DNA from: Salsipaludibacter sp963812245
Lineage (GTDB): Bacteria; Actinomycetota; Nitriliruptoria; Nitriliruptorales; Nitriliruptoraceae
NCBI GenBank assembly: GCA_963812245.1
Contig: CAWEUK010000002.1
Location: 1,054,001 to 1,118,000, forward strand
DNA length: 64,000 nucleotides
Direction of reading: 5' to 3'
The position numbers and the translations under genes were made by a program. The notes beneath the pieces are model-generated. The model saw nothing but the letters and a program-made list of their open reading frames with translations. It did not search any database and had not been told where the DNA came from. Below are positions 28,861 through 36,866 of the stretch, piece after piece (positions within the stretch are counted from its first letter, which is position 1; each line of letters begins with the position of its first letter).

Positions 28861-29961
28861 ATGGCAGGGCGGCGACGAGTGCTGGTGGCCTACGGCGGCC
28901 GGTCGAGTGAGCATCCGGTGTCCTGCCTGTCGGCCAAGTCCGTGCTCGACGTCATCGATCGGGAGCGCTTCGACGTCCTGCCGGTGGGCATAACCCGCGA
29001 CGGTCGGTGGCGGCTCACGGACGGTGTCATCGAGCCCAGCCCGGGCTCCCCGCTGCCCGAGGTGGCGCCGGATGCCGGTGACCCGGTCACGCTGATCCAG
29101 TCCGACGACGGCGCCCACCTGCTGCGCCTGGACGGTGACGCCGTCGAGGACCTGGGCAACGTGGACGTGGCCTTTCCCGTGCTGCACGGGCCCTACGGCG
29201 AGGACGGCGCGATCCAGGGCTATCTCACCACCGTCGGGGTCCCCTACGTCGGGGCAGATGTCACGGCCTCGTCGGTGGGGATCGACAAGCGCGCCATGAA
29301 GTTGGCGTTCAAGGCACGCGGGCTGCCCCAGGTGCCGTACCTGCCGGTGACCCGGGCACGCTGGGATCGCGAACGCACTGCCCTGGTCGACGAGATCGAG
29401 GGCGCGCTGTCCTACCCGATGTTCACCAAGCCCGCCCGGCAGGGGTCGTCCATCGGCATCACGATGGCGCATCACCGCGAGGAGCTGATCGGGGGGCTGG
29501 CGATGGCCTTCGAGTTCGATCGCACGGTGATCGTCGAGCAGGGTCTCGACAGGCCGCGCGAGGTCGAGGTCGGCGCCCTGGGCAACGACGACGTCGAGAT
29601 CACGGCGCCGGGCGAGATCGTGCCGGCCGGCGAGTTCTACACCTTCGAGGCCAAGTACCTCGACGACTCCCAGTTGCACGTGCCGGCCGACGTCGACGAC
29701 GCCACGGCCGACCGCATCCGCGAGATCGCCGAGCAGGCATGGCTGGCCATCGGGTGCCGGGGCATGGCCCGCATCGACTTCTTCCTGGAACGAGACGGGT
29801 CGCTCTACCTCAACGAGATCAACACGATTCCGGGCTTCACGCCGTCGTCGATGCTGCCGATGCTGTGGCAGGCCGAGGGCGTGTCCTACCCACAGTTGGT
29901 GGCCCGCCTGCTGGACCTGGCGATGGCCGCTGCCCTCGACGACGCCCGCCTGGGTGGTTGA
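28861..29961 (+). CDS. ddl: D-alanine--D-alanine ligase
   Basis: A 366-aa ATP-grasp enzyme that makes the D-Ala-D-Ala dipeptide for peptidoglycan. The N-terminal domain has VAYGGRSSEHPVSCLSAKSV (usually GG.S.EHEVS; here Pro replaces the second Glu-like position). FPVLHGPYGEDGAIQG near residue 105, the ATP-binding FTKPARQGSSIGI, and the metal-binding NEINTIPGFTPSSMLP near the end are all present. ATG 28861 follows CGGAGG. It fits with the DAP genes and DUF368 translocase in this window as cell-wall supply. Followed by rpmB on the same strand. Confidence 0.94.
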   Translation: MAGRRRVLVAYGGRSSEHPVSCLSAKSVLDVIDRERFDVLPVGITRDGRWRLTDGVIEPSPGSPLPEVAPDAGDPVTLIQSDDGAHLLRLDGDAVEDLGNVDVAFPVLHGPYGEDGAIQGYLTTVGVPYVGADVTASSVGIDKRAMKLAFKARGLPQVPYLPVTRARWDRERTALVDEIEGALSYPMFTKPARQGSSIGITMAHHREELIGGLAMAFEFDRTVIVEQGLDRPREVEVGALGNDDVEITAPGEIVPAGEFYTFEAKYLDDSQLHVPADVDDATADRIREIAEQAWLAIGCRGMARIDFFLERDGSLYLNEINTIPGFTPSSMLPMLWQAEGVSYPQLVARLLDLAMAAALDDARLGG

Positions 29962-30127
29962 GACGGCCTGCTGTCCGCCCGGCCGGTGCACGCGCGGGCA
30001 CGGCCCCGGGACGGGTCTGGTAGCCTTGCTGGTCGATGCGCCCGCGTGGCGCAGTTCCCCTTTTCACGACGTTTCCCCGGACATGTCCCGTCGCGGACGT
30101 GTCCGTCCCATCACGAAGGAGCACGCC

Positions 30128-30322
30128 ATGGCGTCCAAGTGTGACATCTGCGGCAAGGGCCCGTGGTTCGGCAAGCAGGTCAGCCACTCCCACCGCCGCT
30201 CGAGCCGTCGCTGGAACCCCAACATCCAGCGTCTGAAGGTGCAGCACGAGGGCCGCGTCCAGCGCGTCGACGTGTGCACCTCCTGCATCAAGGCCGGCAA
30301 GGTCCAGCGCGCCGCTGTCTGA
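30128..30322 (+). CDS. rpmB: Ribosomal protein bL28, zinc-binding form
   Basis: A 64-aa large-subunit protein. It starts ASKCDICGKGPWFGKQVSHS and ends CTSCIKAGKVQR, so both CxxC pairs of the zinc-binding (C+) version are kept. Full-length for the family. ATG 30128 lies after AGGAG. TAGCCT at 30021-30026 may be its -10, giving a leader of about 95 bases. It is followed directly by a strong hairpin. Confidence 0.96.
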   Translation: MASKCDICGKGPWFGKQVSHSHRRSSRRWNPNIQRLKVQHEGRVQRVDVCTSCIKAGKVQRAAV

Positions 30323-30339
30323 CCTGCCACCACGACTTC

Positions 30340-30370
30340 ACGGCCGCCACCCATTCCGGGTGGCGGCCGT
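30340..30370 (+). terminator. Hairpin terminator after rpmB
   Basis: Perfect 13-base arms, ACGGCCGCCACCC and GGGTGGCGGCCGT, with a five-base loop ATTCC, starting 18 bases past the rpmB stop. No T tract follows. Confidence 0.7.
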
Positions 30371-30404
30371 CGTCGTGTGCCCATGACGGGCGCGACCGGG
30401 CCGC

Positions 30405-30410
30405 TAGGGT
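30405..30410 (+). promoter_or_regulatory. Candidate -10 box
   Basis: TAGGGT lies 49 bases before the ATG at 30459, just after the rpmB terminator, as expected for a new transcription unit. Confidence 0.45.
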
Positions 30411-30458
30411 CTCCCGCGGACCGCGGCGGCCGGGCTCGGCCCTGGCAACGGAGCAGCG

Positions 30459-30863
30459 ATGACCCATCCAGTGGATGCCTGGCACGAGGTCGTGACCAGT
30501 CGCGACACGACCCGCCTGGAGGCGCTGCTGGCCCACGACGTGGTGTTCCACTCGCCGGTCGTGCACACGCCGCAGCGGGGTGCCACCGTCACGCGCATGT
30601 ACCTGGCAGCAGCCCTGTCGGTGCTGGGCAATGACACCTTCCGCTACGTCCGCGAGGTCCGCGGCGACCACGACGCCGTCCTGGAGTTCGTGACCACGAT
30701 CGATGGCACGGTCGTGAACGGCGTCGACCTCATCCACTTCGACCAGGACGGTCGCATCGACGACTTCAAGGTGATGCTGCGGCCCCTGCGTGGGGTGAAC
30801 CTGGTCCACGAACTGATGGGTGTCCTGTTGGCGCAGGCCGCCGGACCCGCCGGACGTGCCTGA
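30459..30863 (+). CDS. NTF2/SnoaL-like fold protein
   Basis: A 134-aa cone-shaped alpha+beta protein. The pattern is typical: an N-terminal helix (VDAWHEVVTSRDTTRLEALL), then AHDVVFHSPVVHTPQRGA, and closing strands ending DGRIDDFKVMLRPL. The family covers isomerases, cyclases and small-molecule binding proteins; no catalytic residue set allows a choice. ATG at 30459 is in keeping with the promoter box upstream. Convergent with ssb, from which it is separated by a repeat. Confidence 0.75.
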   Translation: MTHPVDAWHEVVTSRDTTRLEALLAHDVVFHSPVVHTPQRGATVTRMYLAAALSVLGNDTFRYVREVRGDHDAVLEFVTTIDGTVVNGVDLIHFDQDGRIDDFKVMLRPLRGVNLVHELMGVLLAQAAGPAGRA

Positions 30864-30950
30864 CCGCCAGAACCTCCGGACCGCTGGGCCGCCAGAACCT
30901 CCGGACCGCTGGACCGCTGGACCGCTGACCTCCGGACCGCCGGACCGTCG
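30863..30950. repeat. Tandem repeat between convergent genes
   Basis: Two 25-base copies of CCGCCAGAACCTCCGGACCG-type sequence (30863-30887 and 30888-30912) followed by three shorter ACCGCTGG units. It fills the gap between the SnoaL-like gene and ssb. Confidence 0.8.
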
Positions 30951-30954
30951 GAGT

Positions 30955-31338
30955 TCAGGCCGGCACCGCCTCCTCGACGTCGGTCGGCGTGTCCGCGCCG
31001 TCCTGGGTGCTCGTGGCGCTGCCGTCCCCGTCGCGTCGCGGGGCGTCCAGGAACTCGATCGAGTCGGCCACCACGACCAGGCGCTCGCGGTTTGTGCCGG
31101 ACTGCTTGTCGGTCCACTGCTGCTGTTCGAGTCGTCCGGTCACGCCCACGCGGCGCCCGCGCGCGAGGTGTTCGGTGACGACCTCGGCGGTGCGTGACCA
31201 CACCGTCACCGAGATGAAGTCCGTCCCATCGCCGCGACGATCGACGGCCAGGCGGACGTCGGTCACCGGCGTGCCGTTGGAGGTGTGGCGCAGGACCGGG
31301 TCGGCAGTGAGCCGGCCGACGAGTTGGGTGGTGTTCAC
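30955..31338 (-). CDS. ssb: Single-stranded DNA-binding protein, short paralogue
   Basis: A 127-aa OB-fold protein binding single-stranded DNA. NTTQLVGRLTADPVLRHTSN at the start and FISVTVWSRTAEVVTEHLAR in the middle are typical SSB. It is shorter than the main cellular SSB and ends DTPTDVEEAVPA without the usual DxxPF tip that recruits partner proteins. That, and its distance from rpsF/rpsR/rplI, suggest an accessory SsbB-like paralogue. GTG 31338 follows AAGGAT. Confidence 0.88.
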   Translation of the reverse strand: MNTTQLVGRLTADPVLRHTSNGTPVTDVRLAVDRRGDGTDFISVTVWSRTAEVVTEHLARGRRVGVTGRLEQQQWTDKQSGTNRERLVVVADSIEFLDAPRRDGDGSATSTQDGADTPTDVEEAVPA

Positions 31339-31561
31339 GTTGGATCCTTGGTTGTGTTTGGTGATGTTTCGCGCAGTACCGTATGCAGGGGGCGGGAGCC
31401 TCGAGGCATCATCGGGCACGTGTGGACAACGACCTGGGCAGTGGCCCACACGTCGGAACCCGTGGGCGTGCGACGGGCCGGCGGACGCGGGGACGCCGCC
31501 CTGGACCTCCGGCCCCCGAGATCGGTCGGCGACAAGGAGTCGGCCGGGGGGCTGCGGCGGC

Positions 31562-31567
31562 TAGGTT
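31562..31567 (+). promoter_or_regulatory. Candidate -10 box
   Basis: TAGGTT lies 37 bases before the ATG at 31604; short leader with a strong GGAGGAGG site. Confidence 0.45.
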
Positions 31568-31603
31568 GGCCCCACCACGACTCGATGCCGGGAGGAGGAG
31601 GCC

Positions 31604-33283
31604 ATGGCGCCCACGCCCACGCCCACGCCCGATCCGGCCGCCGACCGGCCAGGCGAACTCGACCATCGCCCCGGCCGTGACGTCACGCGGGCCACCCTGC
31701 CCGAGGTCATCGCCACGATCGAGGCTGCCCTGGCCAGTGCCCGGGAGGAACTCGACGCCCTGAACGTGTTCCCCGTTCCGGACGGCGACACGGGCACCAA
31801 CATGGTGATGACCGTGCGTGCCGCCATCGCGGAGGTCGATGACGAGGCAGACGTCGAGACCAGCATCGACCAACTCGGCCACGGTGCCGTCCGCGGCGCG
31901 CGTGGCAACTCGGGGGTCATCTTCTCGCAGGTCCTGCGCGCCCTGCTCGAGCAGGCCACCGACCAGCCCATGGACACGAACGGGCTCGCCGACTTCCTCG
32001 ATGCCGCCTGCGACTATTCCTACGACGCCGTGGCCGAACCGCTCGACGGCACCATCCTGTCTGCCATGGACGAGGCCGCGGCAGCCGCCGACCGCGCCCG
32101 GGCTGACCATCTCGACCTGCCCCGCGCACTCGAGCAGGTCACCGACGCGCTCGCGCTGGCCGTGGCGCGCACGCGCGACGTGCTGGAGGAGAACCGTCTC
32201 GCGGGGGTCGTGGACGCCGGTGCCCGTGGGCTGGAGGTGGCGATGATCGGGTTGCGGGCGCACCTGCAGGGATCCGACGTCCCGTCGCAGCCGCCGCCGG
32301 TGCGTCGCGCCGCCGGCCGGGGCCCACTGCAGCGCGAATCGGGCTCACTGGTCTACCAGTACGAGGTCCAGTACCTGCTGGAGGCGCCCGACGAGGAAGC
32401 CGGGCCGCTGCGCACCGAACTCACGGGACTGGGCGACTCGGTCGTGGTGGTCGCGTGTGGCGGACTGCTCAACGTCCACGTCCACACCAACGAGGTGGAC
32501 GACGCCGTGGCCGCCGGCGAGCGCCGAGGGGTCACCCAGCGGGTCGAGATCCATGCCTTCGCCGACCAGATCGACCAACCCACCGTGGAGCACCTGACGG
32601 CACACCGGGCGGTCGGACACGTCGTGGTGCTGCCCAGCGCCACCCTGGCCGAGATGGTCGCCGCCGAGGGTGTCCGCGTCGTGGTGGCGGCGCCGGGCGA
32701 CCTGCCGGCGGTGGCCGACCTGCTCAGGGCCGCCGGCGAGGTGAATGCCGACGAAGTCCTGGTGCTGCCGGGTCACCGCAACGTGGTGCCCACGGCCCAG
32801 CAGGCTGCCAAGGTGTCCCAGGCCGAGGAAGGGCCGACCCTGCACGTGGTGCGTGCGGCCAGTTCGGTGCCGGCCGCGCTGGCGGCGCTGGCCGTGTCCG
32901 ACGAGGTCGACGTCGACATCGAGTTGCTGGACGCCGCGGCCGCGGACGTGGTCGTCGGCGAGGTCGTCGAAGCGGTGCGCGGCGCCACCACCGCGGTGGG
33001 TGAGGTTGCCCAGGGCGAGTACCTGGTGATCGTGCGCGGTGACATCGTGGCGGCGTCCCACCAGATCGACGAGGTGCGGGAAACGCTGTTGGACCACCTG
33101 CTGGCCCAGGGCGCCGAACTCGTGACCCTGCTGGCCGGGGCGAGCACCACGGCTGCCGAACGAGAAGACTTCGTGGCGGCGGTCCGCGCCCGGGTTCCCG
33201 ATGCCGATGTCGAACTGCTCGAAGCCGACCTGCCGACCTCACGGTGGTTGATCGGTGCCGAGGGCGTCCCGGTGCACACGTGA
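31604..33283 (+). CDS. DAK2-domain fatty-acid kinase-like protein (FakA/YloV)
   Basis: A 559-aa protein with three parts. Residues ~30-210 are a dihydroxyacetone-kinase DAK2 ATP-binding domain (NVFPVPDGDTGTNM, ARGNSGVIFSQ); ~240-330 a middle domain (ESGSLVYQYEVQYLLEA, then NVHVHTNEVDDAV); ~340-559 a DegV-related tail (GRVxx-like RGDIVAA near the end). In Firmicutes FakA phosphorylates fatty acids bound by FakB; no FakB gene is next to it. Just upstream of recG, an order common in bacteria. ATG 31604 has a strong GGAGG site. Confidence 0.88.
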   Translation: MAPTPTPTPDPAADRPGELDHRPGRDVTRATLPEVIATIEAALASAREELDALNVFPVPDGDTGTNMVMTVRAAIAEVDDEADVETSIDQLGHGAVRGARGNSGVIFSQVLRALLEQATDQPMDTNGLADFLDAACDYSYDAVAEPLDGTILSAMDEAAAAADRARADHLDLPRALEQVTDALALAVARTRDVLEENRLAGVVDAGARGLEVAMIGLRAHLQGSDVPSQPPPVRRAAGRGPLQRESGSLVYQYEVQYLLEAPDEEAGPLRTELTGLGDSVVVVACGGLLNVHVHTNEVDDAVAAGERRGVTQRVEIHAFADQIDQPTVEHLTAHRAVGHVVVLPSATLAEMVAAEGVRVVVAAPGDLPAVADLLRAAGEVNADEVLVLPGHRNVVPTAQQAAKVSQAEEGPTLHVVRAASSVPAALAALAVSDEVDVDIELLDAAAADVVVGEVVEAVRGATTAVGEVAQGEYLVIVRGDIVAASHQIDEVRETLLDHLLAQGAELVTLLAGASTTAAEREDFVAAVRARVPDADVELLEADLPTSRWLIGAEGVPVHT

Positions 33284-33296
33284 CGGCCACTCCTCG

Positions 33297-35474
33297 ATGA
33301 GGCTGCAGCGCGACGATCCCGTGACCGCGATCGAGGGACTGGGCGACGTCTCGGCGCGCCGGTTGGCCGAGGCGTTCGAGATCGTCACGGTCGACGACCT
33401 GGTCAGCCACTGGCCGCGACGCCACAACGACCTGGGCGAACTGATGGACCTGACCGCGGTCACGGTCGGGGAGCCCGCGACGCTGGTGGGCACCGTCACC
33501 GACTGGACCACGCGCAGCACCCAGCGCCGCGGGCGTCGTGGTCGGCTCACCATCGCCGAGGCGGTCGTGGCCACCGACGCCGGCCCGACGTTCCTGGTGA
33601 CCTGGTTCAACCAGCCGTGGCGACCCAACTCGCTGCCGGTCGGGACACTCGCCGCCTTCTCGGGCAAGGTCGAGCGGTTCCGCTCCCACCTCAAGATCAC
33701 CAGTCCGGAGGTCACGAACCTGGGCGCGTCGTCGATCGTGGATCCCGACGCCGCCACGGCGGCCCTGGACCACCGCACGCTGCTGCCGGTCTACCCGGCC
33801 ACGGACGCCCTCCCGACATGGAAGATCGGGCAGTGGATCGAGGATGCACTCGACGACCTCGGGCCCTGGGAGGAGTGGGTGGACGAGGACACCCTCGATC
33901 GCTTCGACCTGGTCAGTCTCGACGACGCGGTGCGCTGGATCCACCTGCCGGCGGACCGAGCGAGCCTGCGCGCAGCCCACCGCCGCCTGGTGTTCGACGA
34001 ACTCGCCACGCTGCAGTTGGGCCTGCAGTGGCGTCGTGCCCACCTGGCCGCACGCCTGGCCGGTGTCGACAACAGCCCTCGTCCCGACGGCCATGCAGCC
34101 GCCTTCTGGGACTCGTTGCCGTTCACACCGACGGACGCACAGTCGCGGGCGATCGCCGACATCGGTGTCGACATGGCGGGCGAGACCCCGATGCACCGGT
34201 TGCTCCAGGGCGACGTCGGGGCCGGCAAGACCCTGGTCGCCGTCCACGCCATGCTCACCGCCGTCGACAACGGTCGCCAGGCGGCGCTCATGGTGCCGAC
34301 CGAGGTCCTGGCCGACCAGCACTTCCTGACCCTGCTGGACCTGCTCGAGCCACTGGGCGTCAACATGTTCGACGGGGTGCGCGTCGAGGTGCTGACGTCC
34401 TCGACGACGATCAAGGAGCGACGCCGGATCCTGTCGGGTCTGCTCACCGGCGAGGTCGACATGCTGGTCGGCACCCACGCCCTCCTCGAGGAGCGCGTGC
34501 GGTTCGCGGACCTGGGCGTGGTCGTGGTCGACGAACAGCATCGCTTCGGCACCAACCAGCGCGTGGGACTCAAGGACAAGCGTGACGTGCCCACCAGCGG
34601 CGGGCGCGCGACGATCCCCGACGTGCTGGTGATGACGGCAACCCCCATCCCTCGCTCGTTGGCGCTGACGATGTACGGCGACCTCGACGTCACCGTGCTC
34701 GACGAGTTGCCGGCCGGTCGCAAGCCGATCGTGACGCAGTACATCACGCCGGACCAGGTGGGGCGGCGGGAGAAGTTGTACGAGTTCGTGCGCGAGCAGG
34801 CCGCCACGGGCCTGCAGACCTACGTCGTGTGCCCGTTGGTCGAGGAGTCCGAGGCGCTGGACGGCGTGGCCTCGGCCGTCGCCATGCACCGCGATCTCGC
34901 GGACAGGGTCTTTCCCGACCTGGAGGTGGCGCTGGTGCACGGGCAACTGTCGTCGGCGGACAAGGACCGGGAGATGACCCGGTTCCGCGCCGGTGAGGCG
35001 TCGATCCTGGTGGCCACGACCGTGATCGAGGTCGGCGTGGACGTGCCCGCCGCCACGATCATGGTGATCGAGGACGCCGACCGCTTCGGCATCTCGCAGT
35101 TGCACCAGTTGCGTGGTCGCGTCGGTCGCGGTGCCGACCTGTCCTACTGCGTGCTGTTCGCAGATCCGGCCAACGAGGACACCCACGAGCGCCTGTTGGC
35201 CGTGGCCGCGACCACGGACGGGTTCGAACTGGCCGACGTCGACCTGCGGCAACGCGGCCAGGGCCAGCTCTTCGGCGTGCGCCAGTCAGGTCTGCCTGAC
35301 CTGCGGCTGGCGCGGCTGCACCGCGACCTGGAGGTCATCGCGGCGACCCGCACCTGGGCGCAGACGGTGATCGAGCGGGATCCCGACTTCGACCGCCACC
35401 CGCGGATGCGGGCAGAGGTGTTGCGCCGCTACGAGGGTGGGCTCGAGGACTTCGCCGCGCTCGAGACCGGGTGA
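33297..35474 (+). CDS. recG: ATP-dependent DNA helicase RecG
   Basis: A 725-aa superfamily-2 helicase that reverses stalled replication forks and branch-migrates Holliday junctions. N-terminal wedge OB domain (residues ~1-190), then helicase motif I LLQGDVGAGKTLVA near residue 305, motif II VVVDEQHRFG, motif III MTATPIPRS, and the C-terminal lobe with EVGVDVPAATIMVI and QLRGRVGRGADLSYC. ATG 33297 gives the family start; 13 bases follow the fakA-like stop, so both are probably co-transcribed. Complete and in one frame. Followed by a convergent gene. Confidence 0.95.
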   Translation: MRLQRDDPVTAIEGLGDVSARRLAEAFEIVTVDDLVSHWPRRHNDLGELMDLTAVTVGEPATLVGTVTDWTTRSTQRRGRRGRLTIAEAVVATDAGPTFLVTWFNQPWRPNSLPVGTLAAFSGKVERFRSHLKITSPEVTNLGASSIVDPDAATAALDHRTLLPVYPATDALPTWKIGQWIEDALDDLGPWEEWVDEDTLDRFDLVSLDDAVRWIHLPADRASLRAAHRRLVFDELATLQLGLQWRRAHLAARLAGVDNSPRPDGHAAAFWDSLPFTPTDAQSRAIADIGVDMAGETPMHRLLQGDVGAGKTLVAVHAMLTAVDNGRQAALMVPTEVLADQHFLTLLDLLEPLGVNMFDGVRVEVLTSSTTIKERRRILSGLLTGEVDMLVGTHALLEERVRFADLGVVVVDEQHRFGTNQRVGLKDKRDVPTSGGRATIPDVLVMTATPIPRSLALTMYGDLDVTVLDELPAGRKPIVTQYITPDQVGRREKLYEFVREQAATGLQTYVVCPLVEESEALDGVASAVAMHRDLADRVFPDLEVALVHGQLSSADKDREMTRFRAGEASILVATTVIEVGVDVPAATIMVIEDADRFGISQLHQLRGRVGRGADLSYCVLFADPANEDTHERLLAVAATTDGFELADVDLRQRGQGQLFGVRQSGLPDLRLARLHRDLEVIAATRTWAQTVIERDPDFDRHPRMRAEVLRRYEGGLEDFAALETG

Positions 35475-35496
35475 GTCGCTGGGCCCGGCGGCGGAG

Positions 35497-35979
35497 TCAG
35501 GCCGCCAGCGCCTGCTCGATCGGTGCGCGCAGATCGTTGGGGCTGGTGCGGGACCCGAACCGCTCGATCACGGTGCCGTCCCGGTCGATGAGGAACTTGG
35601 TGAAGTTCCACTTGATGCGGCTGCCCAGCAGGCCACCGGTCTCGTCGCGAAGCCATGCGAACAGCGGGTGCGCGTCGTCGCCGTTGACGTCGACCTTGGC
35701 GAACATCGGGAAGGTCACGCCGTAGTTGACCTGGCAGAACTCGGCGATGTCGTCGCCCTCGCCGGGTTCCTGGCCCCCGAACTGGTTGCAGGGAAAGCCC
35801 AGGATGACGAGGTCCTGGTCGCGGTAGTCCTCCCACAACTGCTGCAGGCCCTCGTACTGCGGGGTGAATCCGCACTTGGAGGCCGTGTTGACCACGAGCA
35901 CGACCTTGCCGTCGTAGTCGGCGAGACGGGCAGGTTCGCCGCGCAGGGTGTCGGCTTCGAAGTCGTGCAACGTGGTCAT
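35497..35979 (-). CDS. Glutathione peroxidase-family thiol peroxidase
   Basis: A 160-aa thioredoxin-fold peroxidase reducing peroxides. The peroxidatic Cys lies in VVNTASKCGFTPQYEGLQQL (Cys, not selenocysteine), with the family tetrad Gln in the CNQFGGQEPG loop, Trp in KWNFTKFLID and Asn in the same stretch. The CNQF Cys near residue 70 may be the resolving Cys, which in such enzymes pairs with thioredoxin rather than glutathione. Length is normal. ATG 35979 is preferred to one eight codons earlier because it begins at the first strand. Confidence 0.92.
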   Translation of the reverse strand: MTTLHDFEADTLRGEPARLADYDGKVVLVVNTASKCGFTPQYEGLQQLWEDYRDQDLVILGFPCNQFGGQEPGEGDDIAEFCQVNYGVTFPMFAKVDVNGDDAHPLFAWLRDETGGLLGSRIKWNFTKFLIDRDGTVIERFGSRTSPNDLRAPIEQALAA

Positions 35980-36139
35980 GGTGGGGTCCTGTGTTGTCGG
36001 CAACTGCGATCGGGGTTCGTTCGTGGTCGAGCGTCGGATGGCCGGGGTGCTTCAATGGCCCACGGGAACGGGCTCGACCAGTCCGGTTTCGGCTGCACCA
36101 ACCTCCCCGGGCTGGTGGGCATTCCCGCGGGAGGATGAC

Positions 36140-36829
36140 ATGCACACCATCGCCGACGGCGTCCACCACCTCGACATCGGTCCCAACGCCTGCCTGGTCG
36201 ACGGCGACCAGGGTGTCACGCTCATCGACACCGGGTTGCCCGGTCGTGTCGACGCCATCGCGGCTGCCCTGCGCGAGATCGGGCGTTCCCTGGACGACCT
36301 CACGGCCATCCTGGTGACCCACGCGCACGTCGACCACTACGGCAGCGCCGCCGCCCTCAAGGAGGTCACCACGGCGACGCTGGCGATGTCGCCGATCGAC
36401 GCGCGGGTGGCACGCGGTGACCAGGTCGAGTCCCCACCGCCGGTGGCCGGGCGGCTGGGGCCACTGGCATGGCTGTTCCGGTTCGTGCCGCGGGGTGACG
36501 ACGTGGTCGTGGACCACGAGGTGTCGGCCGCCGAGCCGTCCGGCCTGCCCGATGACTTCACGGTGCTCGACACGCCCGGTCACACGCCCGGACACGTCAG
36601 CTTCCTGCTCGACCGTGGCGGTGGCGTGATGTTCGTGGGGGATGCGGCCATGGCGAATCGTCGTGGCGCCATCGTCCGCGGCATCATGAACGTCAAGGAC
36701 CCCACCTTCGACGCCAGCATCGCCCACCTGGCAACCCACGACTTCACCAGTGCCGTGTTCGGCCATTCGCCCCCCTTGACCAGCGGCGCCGCCAGCGCCT
36801 TCCGTCGCTTCGCCGCGACACTGGACTGA
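36140..36829 (+). CDS. MBL-fold metallo-hydrolase
   Basis: A 229-aa metallo-beta-lactamase-fold hydrolase. The metal motif THAHVDHYG near residue 60 (HxHxDH), GHTPGHVSFLL for the next His, FVGDAAM for the bridging Asp, and FGHSPPL as the last His give a complete di-metal site. Substrate unknown; glyoxalase II-like and lactonase-like proteins share these motifs. ATG 36140 follows GAGGATGAC. It precedes ptrB by 37 bases and may share its transcript. Confidence 0.88.
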   Translation: MHTIADGVHHLDIGPNACLVDGDQGVTLIDTGLPGRVDAIAAALREIGRSLDDLTAILVTHAHVDHYGSAAALKEVTTATLAMSPIDARVARGDQVESPPPVAGRLGPLAWLFRFVPRGDDVVVDHEVSAAEPSGLPDDFTVLDTPGHTPGHVSFLLDRGGGVMFVGDAAMANRRGAIVRGIMNVKDPTFDASIAHLATHDFTSAVFGHSPPLTSGAASAFRRFAATLD

Positions 36830-36866
36830 CCCCGCCCCCGTCCACCCCCACGATCCGGAAGCCCCC